Below the pieces are notes generated by a model. The model did no database searches. It had not been told where the DNA came from and was given only the letters and a program-made list of their open reading frames with translations. From assembly GCA_017622875.1 (NCBI GenBank), contig JAGAQG010000053.1:27599-91598 (forward strand): DNA of 64,000 bases, given 5' to 3'. The position numbers and the translations under genes are program-made. Origin of the DNA: Lachnospiraceae bacterium (GTDB lineage Bacteria > Bacillota > Clostridia > Lachnospirales > Lachnospiraceae). Below, in pieces: positions 1 through 7,882 of this stretch. Every line of letters starts with the position of its first letter. The first letter of the stretch is position 1.

Positions 1-418
1 TCGCGACTGGCATAGGATTACATCCGATTTCGATTGCCATAGGAATGCCGATAGCTGCAAGCATGGAAACCAGAGAACCATTGGACAAAAACTGGGAAAG
101 TAAAAATCCGGTTACAAGGAATACAGTAACTAAAACAACAGGATTTGCAACCCAGCTTCCTAATGTTAGCATCAGCCAATCCATAACAACTTCACCAACA
201 CCTGATTTTACAAATCCTTTGGCGATTGCCAGTGCGGCACCTAAAGTAACAAGTGCTGACCACTGCATATTGCTCATGGCATGCTGACCATCAACACAGC
301 CGGTAATAATGAGAACCATCGCACCTGCTACGGTAATTAGGCCAAGTTCCCAATCAAAAGGCTGAATAATAAATAAAATAATACATATTAAAAACGTTCC
401 TAAAGAAACAATCTTCTA
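1..418 (-). pseudogene. SLC13-type anion permease, 5'-truncated, continues past the window edge
   Basis: The minus strand is open from about 418 down to base 1 and encodes hydrophobic segments with a region reading GQHAMSNMQWSALVTLGAAL. This resembles the start of the second half of SLC13/DASS permeases, where an alternating hydrophobic stretch leads into a W-S-x-L motif. An in-frame stop (TAG, 416-418) sits immediately upstream and nothing resembling the N-terminal half lies between 418 and 560. A short ATG-started peptide in another frame (from about 431) would join this frame with one frameshift. I read it as a truncated or frameshifted gene. An intact short gene using an internal ATG is possible but would lack half the transporter. 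Confidence 0.5.
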
Positions 419-481
419 AATCGAATTTCCATAAAAATAACACAATATTTACGGCAATTATGGGATTTTTCTTTTTACTAT

Positions 482-510
482 TTGACGATACAGCTTTAAA
501 GTGATAAATT
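482..510 (+). promoter_or_regulatory. Putative sigma-A promoter for the Nif11-like gene
   Basis: TTGACG at 482-487 and TAAATT at 505-510 are separated by 17 bp. The site lies 50 bp upstream of the ATG at 561, in the only intergenic gap before this gene pair. The -10 is imperfect, so the assignment is moderate. Confidence 0.45.
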
Positions 511-560
511 TATAGAATAATTAACAGAGATAATCTGAACTGCCATCAGGAGGAGACTTT

Positions 561-842
561 ATGAATACTTTTGAAATGTTACAGGAATTGCAGAACAAAG
601 CATTAAAGGATGAAGCACTTCGGGCAAAGATCCTTGCTACAGAAAAAGCAGCTGATCCATTAGATGAATTCTGTGTCATCTGTCGTGAAATGGGTTATGA
701 AATCTATCCAATTGACGTAATCGTTGCAGGTGAAGAATCCTACGCAGCCATGAGAAGAAGCACCAACGGCGGTGGCGAAAATGCGCCTCTTCTGGATGGA
801 GAAGACGACTTCTATGAGCTGTTTTTAGCAGTATTAAAATAG
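561..842 (+). CDS. Nif11-like small protein (93 aa)
   Basis: This acidic 93-residue protein starts at ATG 561 behind an AGGAGG-type site. The first 55 residues have the pattern of Nif11-like domains: an amphipathic helix (EMLQELQNKALKDEALRAKI), then an E-F-x-x-I-x-x-E-x-G-Y element. Nif11-type domains serve as leader peptides of some RiPP precursors and also occur in proteins of unknown role. The C-terminal third carries a glycine/asparagine stretch, STNGGGEN, followed by an acidic, aromatic tail. It has no signal peptide or membrane segment. It is 7 bp upstream of a DUF2284 gene, so the two are probably cotranscribed. Function is unknown; the family call rests on pattern recognition only. 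Confidence 0.6.
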   Translation: MNTFEMLQELQNKALKDEALRAKILATEKAADPLDEFCVICREMGYEIYPIDVIVAGEESYAAMRRSTNGGGENAPLLDGEDDFYELFLAVLK

Positions 843-849
843 GAAATCT

Positions 850-1398
850 ATGAATAATCATAATTTTAAAGAACAAATTGAATCTAAAATTTTAGAACTG
901 CCGCTGATGCAGTATGAGTGGATTTCTCCAGAAGAGCTTACTTTTAAGGAAGAAGTACGCCAGATTTGTAAGCAGGAGTGTCCGATGTACGGGAAATCCT
1001 GGTCTTGTCCTCCAGCAGTTGGAACAGTAGAAGAATGCAGATTACGTTGTCTGAATTATAGTGGAGCATTTCTGTTTACAACAATTGCGGAAGTTACGGA
1101 TATCGCTAATATGGAAGAAACACTGCAGACCCGATTTGATCATGAAGAAATCACCCGCTCATTAGGAAAAATCTTTCAGGAAGAGGGTGCAGAAGTAAAA
1201 TTGTTGTCTTCTGAAAGCTGCGCCATCTGTGAGTCCTGTGCCTATTGCGAGGGAAAAAATTGCCGTCATCCGGAATATATGATTCCATGCATTGAAAGTC
1301 ATGGAATTCTGGTGACGGAACTGGCAGAAAAATATGACATTCCTTTTTTGGACAGTATGACTACGGTTCAATGGTTCGGACTCATCTTATATCGATAA
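850..1398 (+). CDS. DUF2284 cysteine-rich putative metal-binding protein
   Basis: The 182-residue product is rich in cysteine. One cluster (CKQECPMYGKSWSCPP) lies near residues 39-54, and a second, ferredoxin-like cluster (CAICESCAYC, then CRHPEYMIPC) lies near residues 125-150. This layout is typical of DUF2284, a family predicted to bind metal or an Fe-S cluster; no reaction is established. It starts at ATG 850, 7 bp after the Nif11-like gene, and is closed by the hairpin terminator at 1421-1457. The two genes therefore form a short transcription unit, which suggests a shared role. The cysteine spacing would suit electron transfer or metal sensing, but that is inference. Confidence 0.75.
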   Translation: MNNHNFKEQIESKILELPLMQYEWISPEELTFKEEVRQICKQECPMYGKSWSCPPAVGTVEECRLRCLNYSGAFLFTTIAEVTDIANMEETLQTRFDHEEITRSLGKIFQEEGAEVKLLSSESCAICESCAYCEGKNCRHPEYMIPCIESHGILVTELAEKYDIPFLDSMTTVQWFGLILYR

Positions 1399-1420
1399 AA
1401 ATTGCATAGTACATCCTGGC

Positions 1421-1457
1421 CGCCTCATATCTTTAATAAGAGTGAGGCGATTTTTTT
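1421..1457 (+). terminator. Intrinsic terminator overlapping the yqfC ribosome-binding site
   Basis: CGCCTCA (1421-1427) pairs perfectly with TGAGGCG (1443-1449), and an A plus seven T residues follow. The 3' arm contains GAGG, the only plausible ribosome-binding site for the TTG start of yqfC at 1456, so the T-run and the start codon overlap. Confidence 0.8.
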
Positions 1458-1719
1458 GTTTGCAGTAAAGTCAAAAATAGCACAAAAACTGAATATTCCG
1501 GAAGACATCTCGGAAGGGCTTCCTATTGTGACAGTGACAGGAAAGTGTGAGGTCTATGTGGAAAATTATAAAGGAATCATTGAATATGGTAAAAACTGTA
1601 TCAAACTCCAGACAAAAGGATGCAGGATTACCTTTACCGGAAAAAATCTGGAAATCGTATATTATACCAATGTGGATATGAAAATCACAGGAGTACTGGA
1701 ATCTATTTGTTATTCTTAG
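1456..1719 (+). CDS. yqfC: Sporulation protein YqfC
   Basis: The product (87 aa from TTG 1456) matches the YqfC pattern: an N-terminal K-I-A-x-K-L-N-I-P-E-D element, then L-P-I-V-T-V-T-G, then V-E-N-Y-K-G-I-I-E-Y, and a beta-rich C-terminus. YqfC is a small protein of the mother-cell sporulation programme and is usually found directly upstream of yqfD, as here. No ATG exists in frame before the conserved region. TTG 1456 is preceded by GAGG at 8 nt, inside the terminator hairpin of the upstream unit. The open frame extends back to 1402, but that part lies across the terminator and is unlikely to be translated. Confidence 0.75.
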   Translation: MFAVKSKIAQKLNIPEDISEGLPIVTVTGKCEVYVENYKGIIEYGKNCIKLQTKGCRITFTGKNLEIVYYTNVDMKITGVLESICYS

Positions 1720-1737
1720 CAGAAAGGAGCAGACGGC

Positions 1738-2979
1738 TTGTTTCTAAGATTGCTGAAATATTTGCGTGGCTATGTAAAAATCAGAGTAGAAGGTTATTCA
1801 CCAGAACGTCTGCTGAATCTTTGTAATGTGAACCAGATTCTTCTATGGAGTGTAGAGATTCATGAACTGACCTATGAAATGTATGTTAGCGTAAGAGATT
1901 ATAGAAAGCTGCGCCCTTTTGCAAGAAAAACGAGTACGAAGATCACACTTTTAGAAAAGCATGGTCTTCCTTTTTTTCTCCATCAGTTCAGAAAGAGAAA
2001 AATGTTCTTTGCCGGAATTGTTTTATGTACTGTATTTGTTTACAGCTTATCACTGTTCGTCTGGAATATACATTTTGAAGGCAATGTGACACAAACAAAC
2101 GAAGAGTTACTAGAATATCTGGAAACGCTGGGAGTAGAGCATGGTACATTGAAATCAAAGGTTGTCTGTGAAACCATTGAAACAAAGCTTCGGAGCCAAT
2201 ATCCCAATATGCTCTGGGTCTCTGCAGAAATGAGGGGTACCAGAATCATGATCCAGGTGAAAGAAAATACGGATGCAGACATTGTGTCGAAAATTGAAAT
2301 TAAAAATACAGACCCTGTCAGAATCGTCAGCGAAAACACAGGAATCGTGGAATCCATCATTGTGCGTCAGGGGACACCGCTTGTTTCAGTGGGCGATGAA
2401 GTAACCGAAGGACAGATATTGGTAGAGGGTTATTATGAGATCAAAAATGATGCAGGAGAGATTGTACGATACGAAGGAGTTCCGGCAGACGCGGATATTT
2501 TCCTTGTTTCTACAGAAAATTATTCGGACAGTTTTTCTTTAGAATATGAGACAAAGCAGTATACTCAGAAGAAACGTTTGGGACTCAGATTTACAATTTT
2601 CGACAGAATCTATGAATGGATGCCCCCAATTAAGTATCAGACATACGATAAAGTGTCAAAAATACAGGAAATACATGTGACAGAAAACTTTTATCTGCCC
2701 TTTGAACTTGAAACAGTCTGGTTTCTGGAATATACAGCAGGGACAGAAAACTATACAAAAGAAGAGGTAAGAGCGCTGGCAAATCAAAGGTTCTTAAATA
2801 AATACAAAAATATTTTGCAAAAAGGGGTTCAAATTATAGAAAAAGATGTTAAAATAGACACTAATGGTAAACTGTGCATAGTGGGTGGAACTGTCACTTT
2901 ACGCATTCCGGTCACTGCAAAAGAACCAGCGGTCATACCCGAAGTGTTTACGGATGTTTCGGGGGAAGGAGAACATTAA
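1738..2979 (+). CDS. yqfD: Sporulation protein YqfD
   Basis: A 413-residue YqfD-family protein. It has a soluble N-terminal region of about 80 residues, one strong membrane segment near residues 88-108, and a long extracytoplasmic beta-rich region with V-R-Q-G-T-P-L-V and G-x-x-V-x-x-G-Q-x-L-V-x-G elements near residues 205-230. Members are made in the mother cell during sporulation. Translation starts at TTG 1738 behind AAAGGAG (1723-1729). It follows yqfC by 18 bp, and phoH starts 3 bp after its stop, so the three form one unit. Confidence 0.85.
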   Translation: MFLRLLKYLRGYVKIRVEGYSPERLLNLCNVNQILLWSVEIHELTYEMYVSVRDYRKLRPFARKTSTKITLLEKHGLPFFLHQFRKRKMFFAGIVLCTVFVYSLSLFVWNIHFEGNVTQTNEELLEYLETLGVEHGTLKSKVVCETIETKLRSQYPNMLWVSAEMRGTRIMIQVKENTDADIVSKIEIKNTDPVRIVSENTGIVESIIVRQGTPLVSVGDEVTEGQILVEGYYEIKNDAGEIVRYEGVPADADIFLVSTENYSDSFSLEYETKQYTQKKRLGLRFTIFDRIYEWMPPIKYQTYDKVSKIQEIHVTENFYLPFELETVWFLEYTAGTENYTKEEVRALANQRFLNKYKNILQKGVQIIEKDVKIDTNGKLCIVGGTVTLRIPVTAKEPAVIPEVFTDVSGEGEH

Positions 2980-2981
2980 TT

Positions 2982-3944
2982 TTGAGCATTATTGAAACTA
3001 CAATGGAAATTCCAGCATCACATGCGGGCAATATTTTCGGGAAACTGGATGCCCATGTAAAGATTCTGGAAAAACATTTAGGTGTGACGCTTGTATTTCG
3101 TGACGGAACCTTAAAAATTGTAGGAAACGGAAGCCACGTAAAGAAGGCGCAGAAAATCATGGAAAATCTGTTGGCGCTGTCCATGAGAGGAAATCAGATT
3201 ACAGAGCAGGAAGTCAATTATGCGCTTGCCCTTTCTTATGAAGACAAAGATGATGCCATGGTAGAGATTGATAAGGATCTGATCTGCCATACGATTTTCG
3301 GAAAACCGGTCAAACCAAAGACTCTTGGACAGAAGCAGTATGTAGATGCGATCAGAAATAAAATGATTGTATTTGGAACTGGCCCTGCTGGTACCGGAAA
3401 AACATATCTTGCGATGGCGATGGCCATTGATGCATTTAAAAAAGAAGAGGTCGGCAGAATCATTTTAACTCGTCCAGCCATTGAAGCAGGCGAAAAGTTA
3501 GGTTTCCTGCCGGGAGATTTACAGAGCAAGGTCGATCCTTACCTTCGCCCACTTTACGATGCATTGTACCAGATCATGGGTGCAGACAGCTTTGTAAAAA
3601 ATATGGAAAAAGGACTCATTGAGGTAGCACCGCTTGCTTATATGCGAGGAAGAACCCTGGATAATGCATTTATCATTCTGGATGAAGCGCAGAATACCAC
3701 ACCTGCCCAGATGAAAATGTTCTTAACACGTATCGGTTTTGGTTCCAAGGTAGTCATTACCGGTGATGAAACCCAGAAGGACTTACCAAAGGATACAAAA
3801 TCAGGCTTAGATGTAGCATTTAAAGTATTATCGAAAGTAGATGACATTGCCTTCTGCAAGCTTTCAAGCAAGGATGTTGTAAGACATCCGCTTGTTCAGA
3901 AAATTGTGCAGGCATATGAAGAATACGAAAAGAGAGGAAAATAA
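2982..3944 (+). CDS. phoH: PhoH-like ATPase
   Basis: A 320-aa PhoH family protein. An N-terminal KH-like segment (about residues 20-80) precedes the P-loop domain with Walker A GPAGTGKT near residue 134 and Walker B ILDEAQN near residue 233. PhoH proteins are cytoplasmic NTPases linked to RNA metabolism and usually lie beside ybeY, as here. TTG 2982, behind a strong GGGGGAAGGAG (2961-2971), is the best start and gives the usual family length. The open frame upstream to 2874 overlaps yqfD and is not needed. The ybeY start overlaps the stop codon. Confidence 0.9.
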   Translation: MSIIETTMEIPASHAGNIFGKLDAHVKILEKHLGVTLVFRDGTLKIVGNGSHVKKAQKIMENLLALSMRGNQITEQEVNYALALSYEDKDDAMVEIDKDLICHTIFGKPVKPKTLGQKQYVDAIRNKMIVFGTGPAGTGKTYLAMAMAIDAFKKEEVGRIILTRPAIEAGEKLGFLPGDLQSKVDPYLRPLYDALYQIMGADSFVKNMEKGLIEVAPLAYMRGRTLDNAFIILDEAQNTTPAQMKMFLTRIGFGSKVVITGDETQKDLPKDTKSGLDVAFKVLSKVDDIAFCKLSSKDVVRHPLVQKIVQAYEEYEKRGK

Positions 3945-4441
3945 TGACAGTTACAATAGAACGAGAATCTGAGATTCCATTGCCCTTTAGTGAACAGGAA
4001 GTTGCAGAAGCAGTAATTTCAGAAACCCTGGATTATGAGGACTGCCCTTATGAAGTGCAGGTCAATATCATTTTAACAACTAATGAAGAAATTCATCAGA
4101 TCAACTTGGAACAAAGGGGTGTTGATGCACCGACGGATGTATTGTCCTTTCCAATGATCGAATATGCTTACCCTTCAGACTTTACCGTTTTAGAAGCAGA
4201 CAGCATGGATAACTTCGATCCGGATACAGGAGAGTTGATTTTAGGAGATATTGTAATCTCAGTAGACAAAGTAATCGAACAGGCTGAGAAATATAATCAT
4301 GGTGTAAAACGTGAATATGCCTTTCTGATTGCTCACAGCATGCTCCACCTTTTTGGCTACGATCACATGGATGAAGTAGAAAGAGAAAATATGGAGCTTA
4401 GACAGGACGAGATCTTAAATCGTCTGAACATTACAAGATAG
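3944..4441 (+). CDS. ybeY: Endoribonuclease YbeY (rRNA maturation factor)
   Basis: A 165-aa YbeY, a zinc-dependent single-strand endoribonuclease for 16S rRNA 3'-end maturation and ribosome quality control. The H-x3-H-x5-H metal site is present as HSMLHLFGYDH near residues 131-141, with Ser where many members have Gly after the first His. The central V-D-A-P-T-D-V-L-S-F-P motif is also intact. The ATG overlaps the phoH stop (TAATG), indicating translational coupling. The length is typical. Confidence 0.93.
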   Translation: MTVTIERESEIPLPFSEQEVAEAVISETLDYEDCPYEVQVNIILTTNEEIHQINLEQRGVDAPTDVLSFPMIEYAYPSDFTVLEADSMDNFDPDTGELILGDIVISVDKVIEQAEKYNHGVKREYAFLIAHSMLHLFGYDHMDEVERENMELRQDEILNRLNITR

Positions 4442-4456
4442 GAAGAAGGTACAAAT

Positions 4457-5560
4457 ATGAAAAAGGCAAAATTACTCTTACTTGCGCTGCTTAGTGCTGC
4501 AATGGTGTTTGGTTGCGGCAAAGAAGCCGAAAGTACTAAGCCGGAAGGTGAGTCGGCAGCAGAGTCGGTAATTATTGAAACAGGAAATATGGTAACGAGC
4601 TATCTGACAGGAAAACAGGTAGATGAAGCAATCGGACGCCAGAGACCTCTGGCAGTGATGTTCAATAACATTGAAGCTGGATGTCCACAGACTGGTATCA
4701 GCCGTGCGGATGTTGTTTATGAATGTCCGGTAGAAGGAAGAATTACCCGTTTAATGGGGATTATCGAAGACTGGCATGATCTGGAAAAGATTGGTTCAGT
4801 TCGAAGCTGTAGAGATTACTATGTTTCTTTTGCTCTGGAGTTTGATGCAATTTATGTTCATTTTGGACAAGCGACTCCTTATGTTGGAGATATGTTGAAC
4901 AGCGATCTTGTAGACAATATCAGTGGTGCGGTTGCAGGTATTGATCGTCCGGCAACAAATGCGTTCTATCGTACAGATGACCGAAAAGCACCTCATAATG
5001 TGTATGCAAGTGCAGAAGGTATCATGGAAGATATTCAGAAATTTGAATATAGTCTTACCTATGATGATGCATTCTATGGTAAGTTCAAATTTGCAAAAGA
5101 TGGAGAGGATTTGGATTACTCTGCATATCCGGATGCTACTTTAATTTATCCAGGTGGAAAAGAAAGAGATAAAGCGAACGGATTCTCAAAAGTAGGCGCA
5201 TACTTTGAATATAATGAAAAAGATGGAAAATATTATCGTTACCAGTATGGCGGAGAACACATCGATGATATGACTGGTGAACAGCTTGCATATGATAACG
5301 TTATTTTCCAGTATTGTTATGGAGAAGTGCGAGACAGCGAAGATTATCTTGCTTTTGAATGTTTCGGAAGCGAAAAGAGTAATAAATCAATTGTATTTAC
5401 AGAAGGTAAAATGATTGAAGGTACATGGTGGAGAGACGGTGATAACAGTGCTCCTGCAAAATACCTGGATGAAAACGGAGACCGTATTCTCTTAAATCAG
5501 GGAAAAACATGGATCTGTGTCATCTGGCTTGATTATGAGGATGATGTAGTCATTGAGTAA
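4457..5560 (+). CDS. DUF3048 family lipoprotein
   Basis: A 367-aa secreted lipoprotein. The signal peptide has a hydrophobic core and a lipobox-like end, VFGC, so the mature protein would start at Cys 20. The rest matches DUF3048 proteins (YerB-like): R-P-L-A-V-M-F-N-N near residue 63, G-I-S-R-A-D-V-V-Y-E, then R-S-C-R-D-Y-Y near residue 115, and a C-terminal W-R-D-G-D element followed by N-Q-G-K-T-W. The biochemical role is not established. It lies 15 bp after ybeY, and the next gene starts 8 nt before its end, so it is in the same unit. Confidence 0.85.
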   Translation: MKKAKLLLLALLSAAMVFGCGKEAESTKPEGESAAESVIIETGNMVTSYLTGKQVDEAIGRQRPLAVMFNNIEAGCPQTGISRADVVYECPVEGRITRLMGIIEDWHDLEKIGSVRSCRDYYVSFALEFDAIYVHFGQATPYVGDMLNSDLVDNISGAVAGIDRPATNAFYRTDDRKAPHNVYASAEGIMEDIQKFEYSLTYDDAFYGKFKFAKDGEDLDYSAYPDATLIYPGGKERDKANGFSKVGAYFEYNEKDGKYYRYQYGGEHIDDMTGEQLAYDNVIFQYCYGEVRDSEDYLAFECFGSEKSNKSIVFTEGKMIEGTWWRDGDNSAPAKYLDENGDRILLNQGKTWICVIWLDYEDDVVIE

Positions 5561-7208
5561 GAAAACGAGTAACAATTCAAATTATATACTTCAGGGAGCA
5601 ATCTTAGCGACAGCCTCAATTATCGTAAGAATGATTGGGCTTTTATATCGAATTCCACTGGGAAGAATCATCGGAGACGTAGGGAACAGCTATTATTCCT
5701 GCGCTTTTGAGATTTATTCCTTGATTCTTTTGATTTCTTCCTACAGCTTACCTCTTGCAGTTTCAAAAATCGTTTCTGCAAGACTTGGTACCGGAGATCG
5801 CGCAAATATCAACCGTATTTTAAAATGCGCGCTGGGTTTTGGCTTGACAGTGGGTGTCATCGGTGCACTGGTTGCATATTTTGGCGCTGAGTTTTTAACT
5901 GGAACTGTACTGAATACACCGGAAGGTGCAATCTGTCTTCGTGTCCTTGCCCCATGTATTTTGATCATGGGTGTTTTAGGGGTTATCCGCGGATATTTCC
6001 AGGGACATGGAACGATGATTCCGACTGCGGTTTCTCAGATCATTGAACAGGTGGTAAATGCAGTCGTTGCGGTTGTGGCAGCGATGTATCTGTTCGATTA
6101 TGGTAAAAAGATTGATGCAGTGCTTGGCACTGATACAGCAGCTCCTGCTTATGGAGCATCCGGAAGTACTCTTGGTACAACGCTGGGAGCACTTTTCGCA
6201 CTGTTGTTTATCGGTTTTTTACTGGTTATTTTCCTGAAAAAAGAGAAAAAGAAAAGCTTTCGAAATACACAGCAGGAGAGCTACAGTTCTATTTTGGCTG
6301 TGCTTATTATGACCATCTTACCGGTTATTTTAAGTACCGCGATTTACAATTTAAACAGTATCATTGACCAGGGAATGTTTAAGGCGCTCATGGAAAAGAT
6401 AGGACATGCAAAGGATGACATTGATGTGGCATGGGGAATTTATTCCGGTAAGTACAAGCTTCTTTGCAATGTACCGATTGCTCTCGCATCGGCGATGGCT
6501 TCCTCTACGATCCCGAACATTTCTAAACAGATGGGAGATCGTAAGGCAGTAAGAAGAAGCGTGGGAGACGTTATCCGATTTACAATGGTCATCAGTATTC
6601 CATGTGCAGTTGGTCTTGGTGTGTTTGGAAAAGAGATTATTGAAGTTCTCTGGCCGGGAACTCCGGATATGGCAGCAACCATGATGATGTATGGATCTAC
6701 CTCTGTCATCTTTTACAGTCTGTCAACTTTAACAAATGGTATCTTACAGGGAATCGACAAAATGAGACTGCCGGTCATTCATGCAGCTGTTTCCCTGGCA
6801 CTCCATGTAGTTCTTTTATATGTGCTGATTGCAGTTTTTAAAATGGATGGCATGGCAATCGTATGGTCTTACATTTTCTTTGGTGTACTTATGTGCATCT
6901 TAAACAATATGGCTATTCGTAAGCATTTAAGGTATCGTCAGGAATTAAAGAGAACATTTATTATCCCAATCGTTTCCTCAGCAGTCATGGGTGTAGTTTC
7001 AAGATTACTTTATAATGTACTGTTTACCGCAATGGGAGAAACTAAGATTGCAATGCTTGTTAGTCTTGTAGCTGCAGTTATCGTGGCAGTTGTGATTTAC
7101 TTTGTGTTATTACTTGCCATGAGAGGATTAAGAGAACGGGAACTTCGCGCCTTTCCGAAAGGATATGTCCTTGTGAAAGTGGCGAAAAAACTTCATTTCA
7201 GACTATAA
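5553..7208 (+). CDS. MOP-superfamily flippase, SpoVB/polysaccharide export type
   Basis: A 551-aa integral membrane protein with about 14 predicted transmembrane segments. The N-terminal motif R-M-I-G-L-L-Y-R-I-P-L-G-R is typical of SpoVB/YtgP-type members of the MOP exporter superfamily, which flip lipid-linked sugar or peptidoglycan precursors. G-V-I-R-G-Y-F-Q-G-H near residue 142 is another family hallmark. TTG 5553 is the most upstream workable start and overlaps the DUF3048 gene by 8 nt. The exact substrate (lipid II or other) cannot be read from sequence. Confidence 0.85.
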   Translation: MSKKTSNNSNYILQGAILATASIIVRMIGLLYRIPLGRIIGDVGNSYYSCAFEIYSLILLISSYSLPLAVSKIVSARLGTGDRANINRILKCALGFGLTVGVIGALVAYFGAEFLTGTVLNTPEGAICLRVLAPCILIMGVLGVIRGYFQGHGTMIPTAVSQIIEQVVNAVVAVVAAMYLFDYGKKIDAVLGTDTAAPAYGASGSTLGTTLGALFALLFIGFLLVIFLKKEKKKSFRNTQQESYSSILAVLIMTILPVILSTAIYNLNSIIDQGMFKALMEKIGHAKDDIDVAWGIYSGKYKLLCNVPIALASAMASSTIPNISKQMGDRKAVRRSVGDVIRFTMVISIPCAVGLGVFGKEIIEVLWPGTPDMAATMMMYGSTSVIFYSLSTLTNGILQGIDKMRLPVIHAAVSLALHVVLLYVLIAVFKMDGMAIVWSYIFFGVLMCILNNMAIRKHLRYRQELKRTFIIPIVSSAVMGVVSRLLYNVLFTAMGETKIAMLVSLVAAVIVAVVIYFVLLLAMRGLRERELRAFPKGYVLVKVAKKLHFRL

Positions 7209-7215
7209 ACCGTAT

Positions 7216-7259
7216 AAAACCTCTGATTTTGGGAAAAATTCCCGAAAAGGAGGTTTTTT
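7216..7259 (+). terminator. Terminator hairpin carrying the next gene's Shine-Dalgarno
   Basis: AAAACCTC (7216-7223) pairs with GAGGTTTT (7250-7257), with an inner GGGAA/TTCCC stem (7231-7243) and a run of six T (7254-7259). The 3' arm holds a perfect AGGAGG (7248-7253), and the T-run is exactly the 6-nt spacer before ATG 7260. Confidence 0.8.
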
Positions 7260-7616
7260 ATGAAACGAAGGATTTTATTGATATTAGGTCTGCTCATTGC
7301 AGGAACCTTTGCGTATTATGGCGGATATTATCTGTACACAGAAAATAATCCGAAAATAGAATTGCTGGATCAGGAGACCTTACAAAAATCGATGCCGGGA
7401 GCAGATTCTAAGGATGCGGTTTCAGAAGAATATTATATTGGAAGAATTGAGCAGGAAATGCTCATGATTTATAAAATGCCGGAGGAAACGCTGTATGATT
7501 CCATAGAAACCAGCAGTTTGAGTTTTTATGGAGACGAAGAGCATCGCTTGAGTGAGGGAATCGTCTTTCAGAATTTAACGGAAGTGTTTGAATTTCTGGA
7601 AAATTCCATGAGCTGA
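7260..7616 (+). CDS. Small membrane-anchored protein, BofC-like C-terminus
   Basis: A 118-aa protein with one N-terminal membrane helix (about residues 4-24) and a soluble acidic remainder. The segment Y-I-G-R-I-E-Q-E-M-L-M-I-Y-K near residues 60-75, followed by L-S-E-G-I-V-F-Q-N-L-T-E, resembles the C-terminal domain of BofC-like proteins. That assignment is tentative. It starts at ATG 7260 with a perfect AGGAGG that lies inside a terminator hairpin, so translation from read-through transcripts should be masked. I know of no established function. Confidence 0.6.
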   Translation: MKRRILLILGLLIAGTFAYYGGYYLYTENNPKIELLDQETLQKSMPGADSKDAVSEEYYIGRIEQEMLMIYKMPEETLYDSIETSSLSFYGDEEHRLSEGIVFQNLTEVFEFLENSMS

Positions 7617-7654
7617 TCTTTGGCAGAAAGATAAAATAATTGGAGTAATACATC

Positions 7655-7882
7655 ATGGATGAAAAGAAAATTGCAAGAATCAATGAATTATATAAAAAAT
7701 CAAAAGCAGAAGGGCTGAATGATGCGGAACTTCGTGAACAGGCGCTGCTTCGTAGGGAATATATAGAATCTTTCAAAAGAAACTTACGCAGCCAGCTTGA
7801 TAACATTGACATTAAAGAAGCAGATGGTTCCATTACAAATTTAGGTGAGAAATATGGAAACAAGATCAAAAAAGGAAATTAG
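7655..7882 (+). CDS. DUF896 (YnzC-like) small protein
   Basis: A 75-aa basic cytoplasmic protein matching DUF896: an N-terminal helix with I-A-R-I-N-E-L-Y-K-K-S-K, then L-R-E-Q-A-L-L-R-R-E-Y-I, and a short tail. In Bacillus this family (YnzC) forms helical hairpins; its function is poorly known. It starts at ATG 7655. The cyclo-ligase start at 7854 lies inside its 3' end, giving a 29-nt overlap and probable coupling. Confidence 0.85.
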   Translation: MDEKKIARINELYKKSKAEGLNDAELREQALLRREYIESFKRNLRSQLDNIDIKEADGSITNLGEKYGNKIKKGN

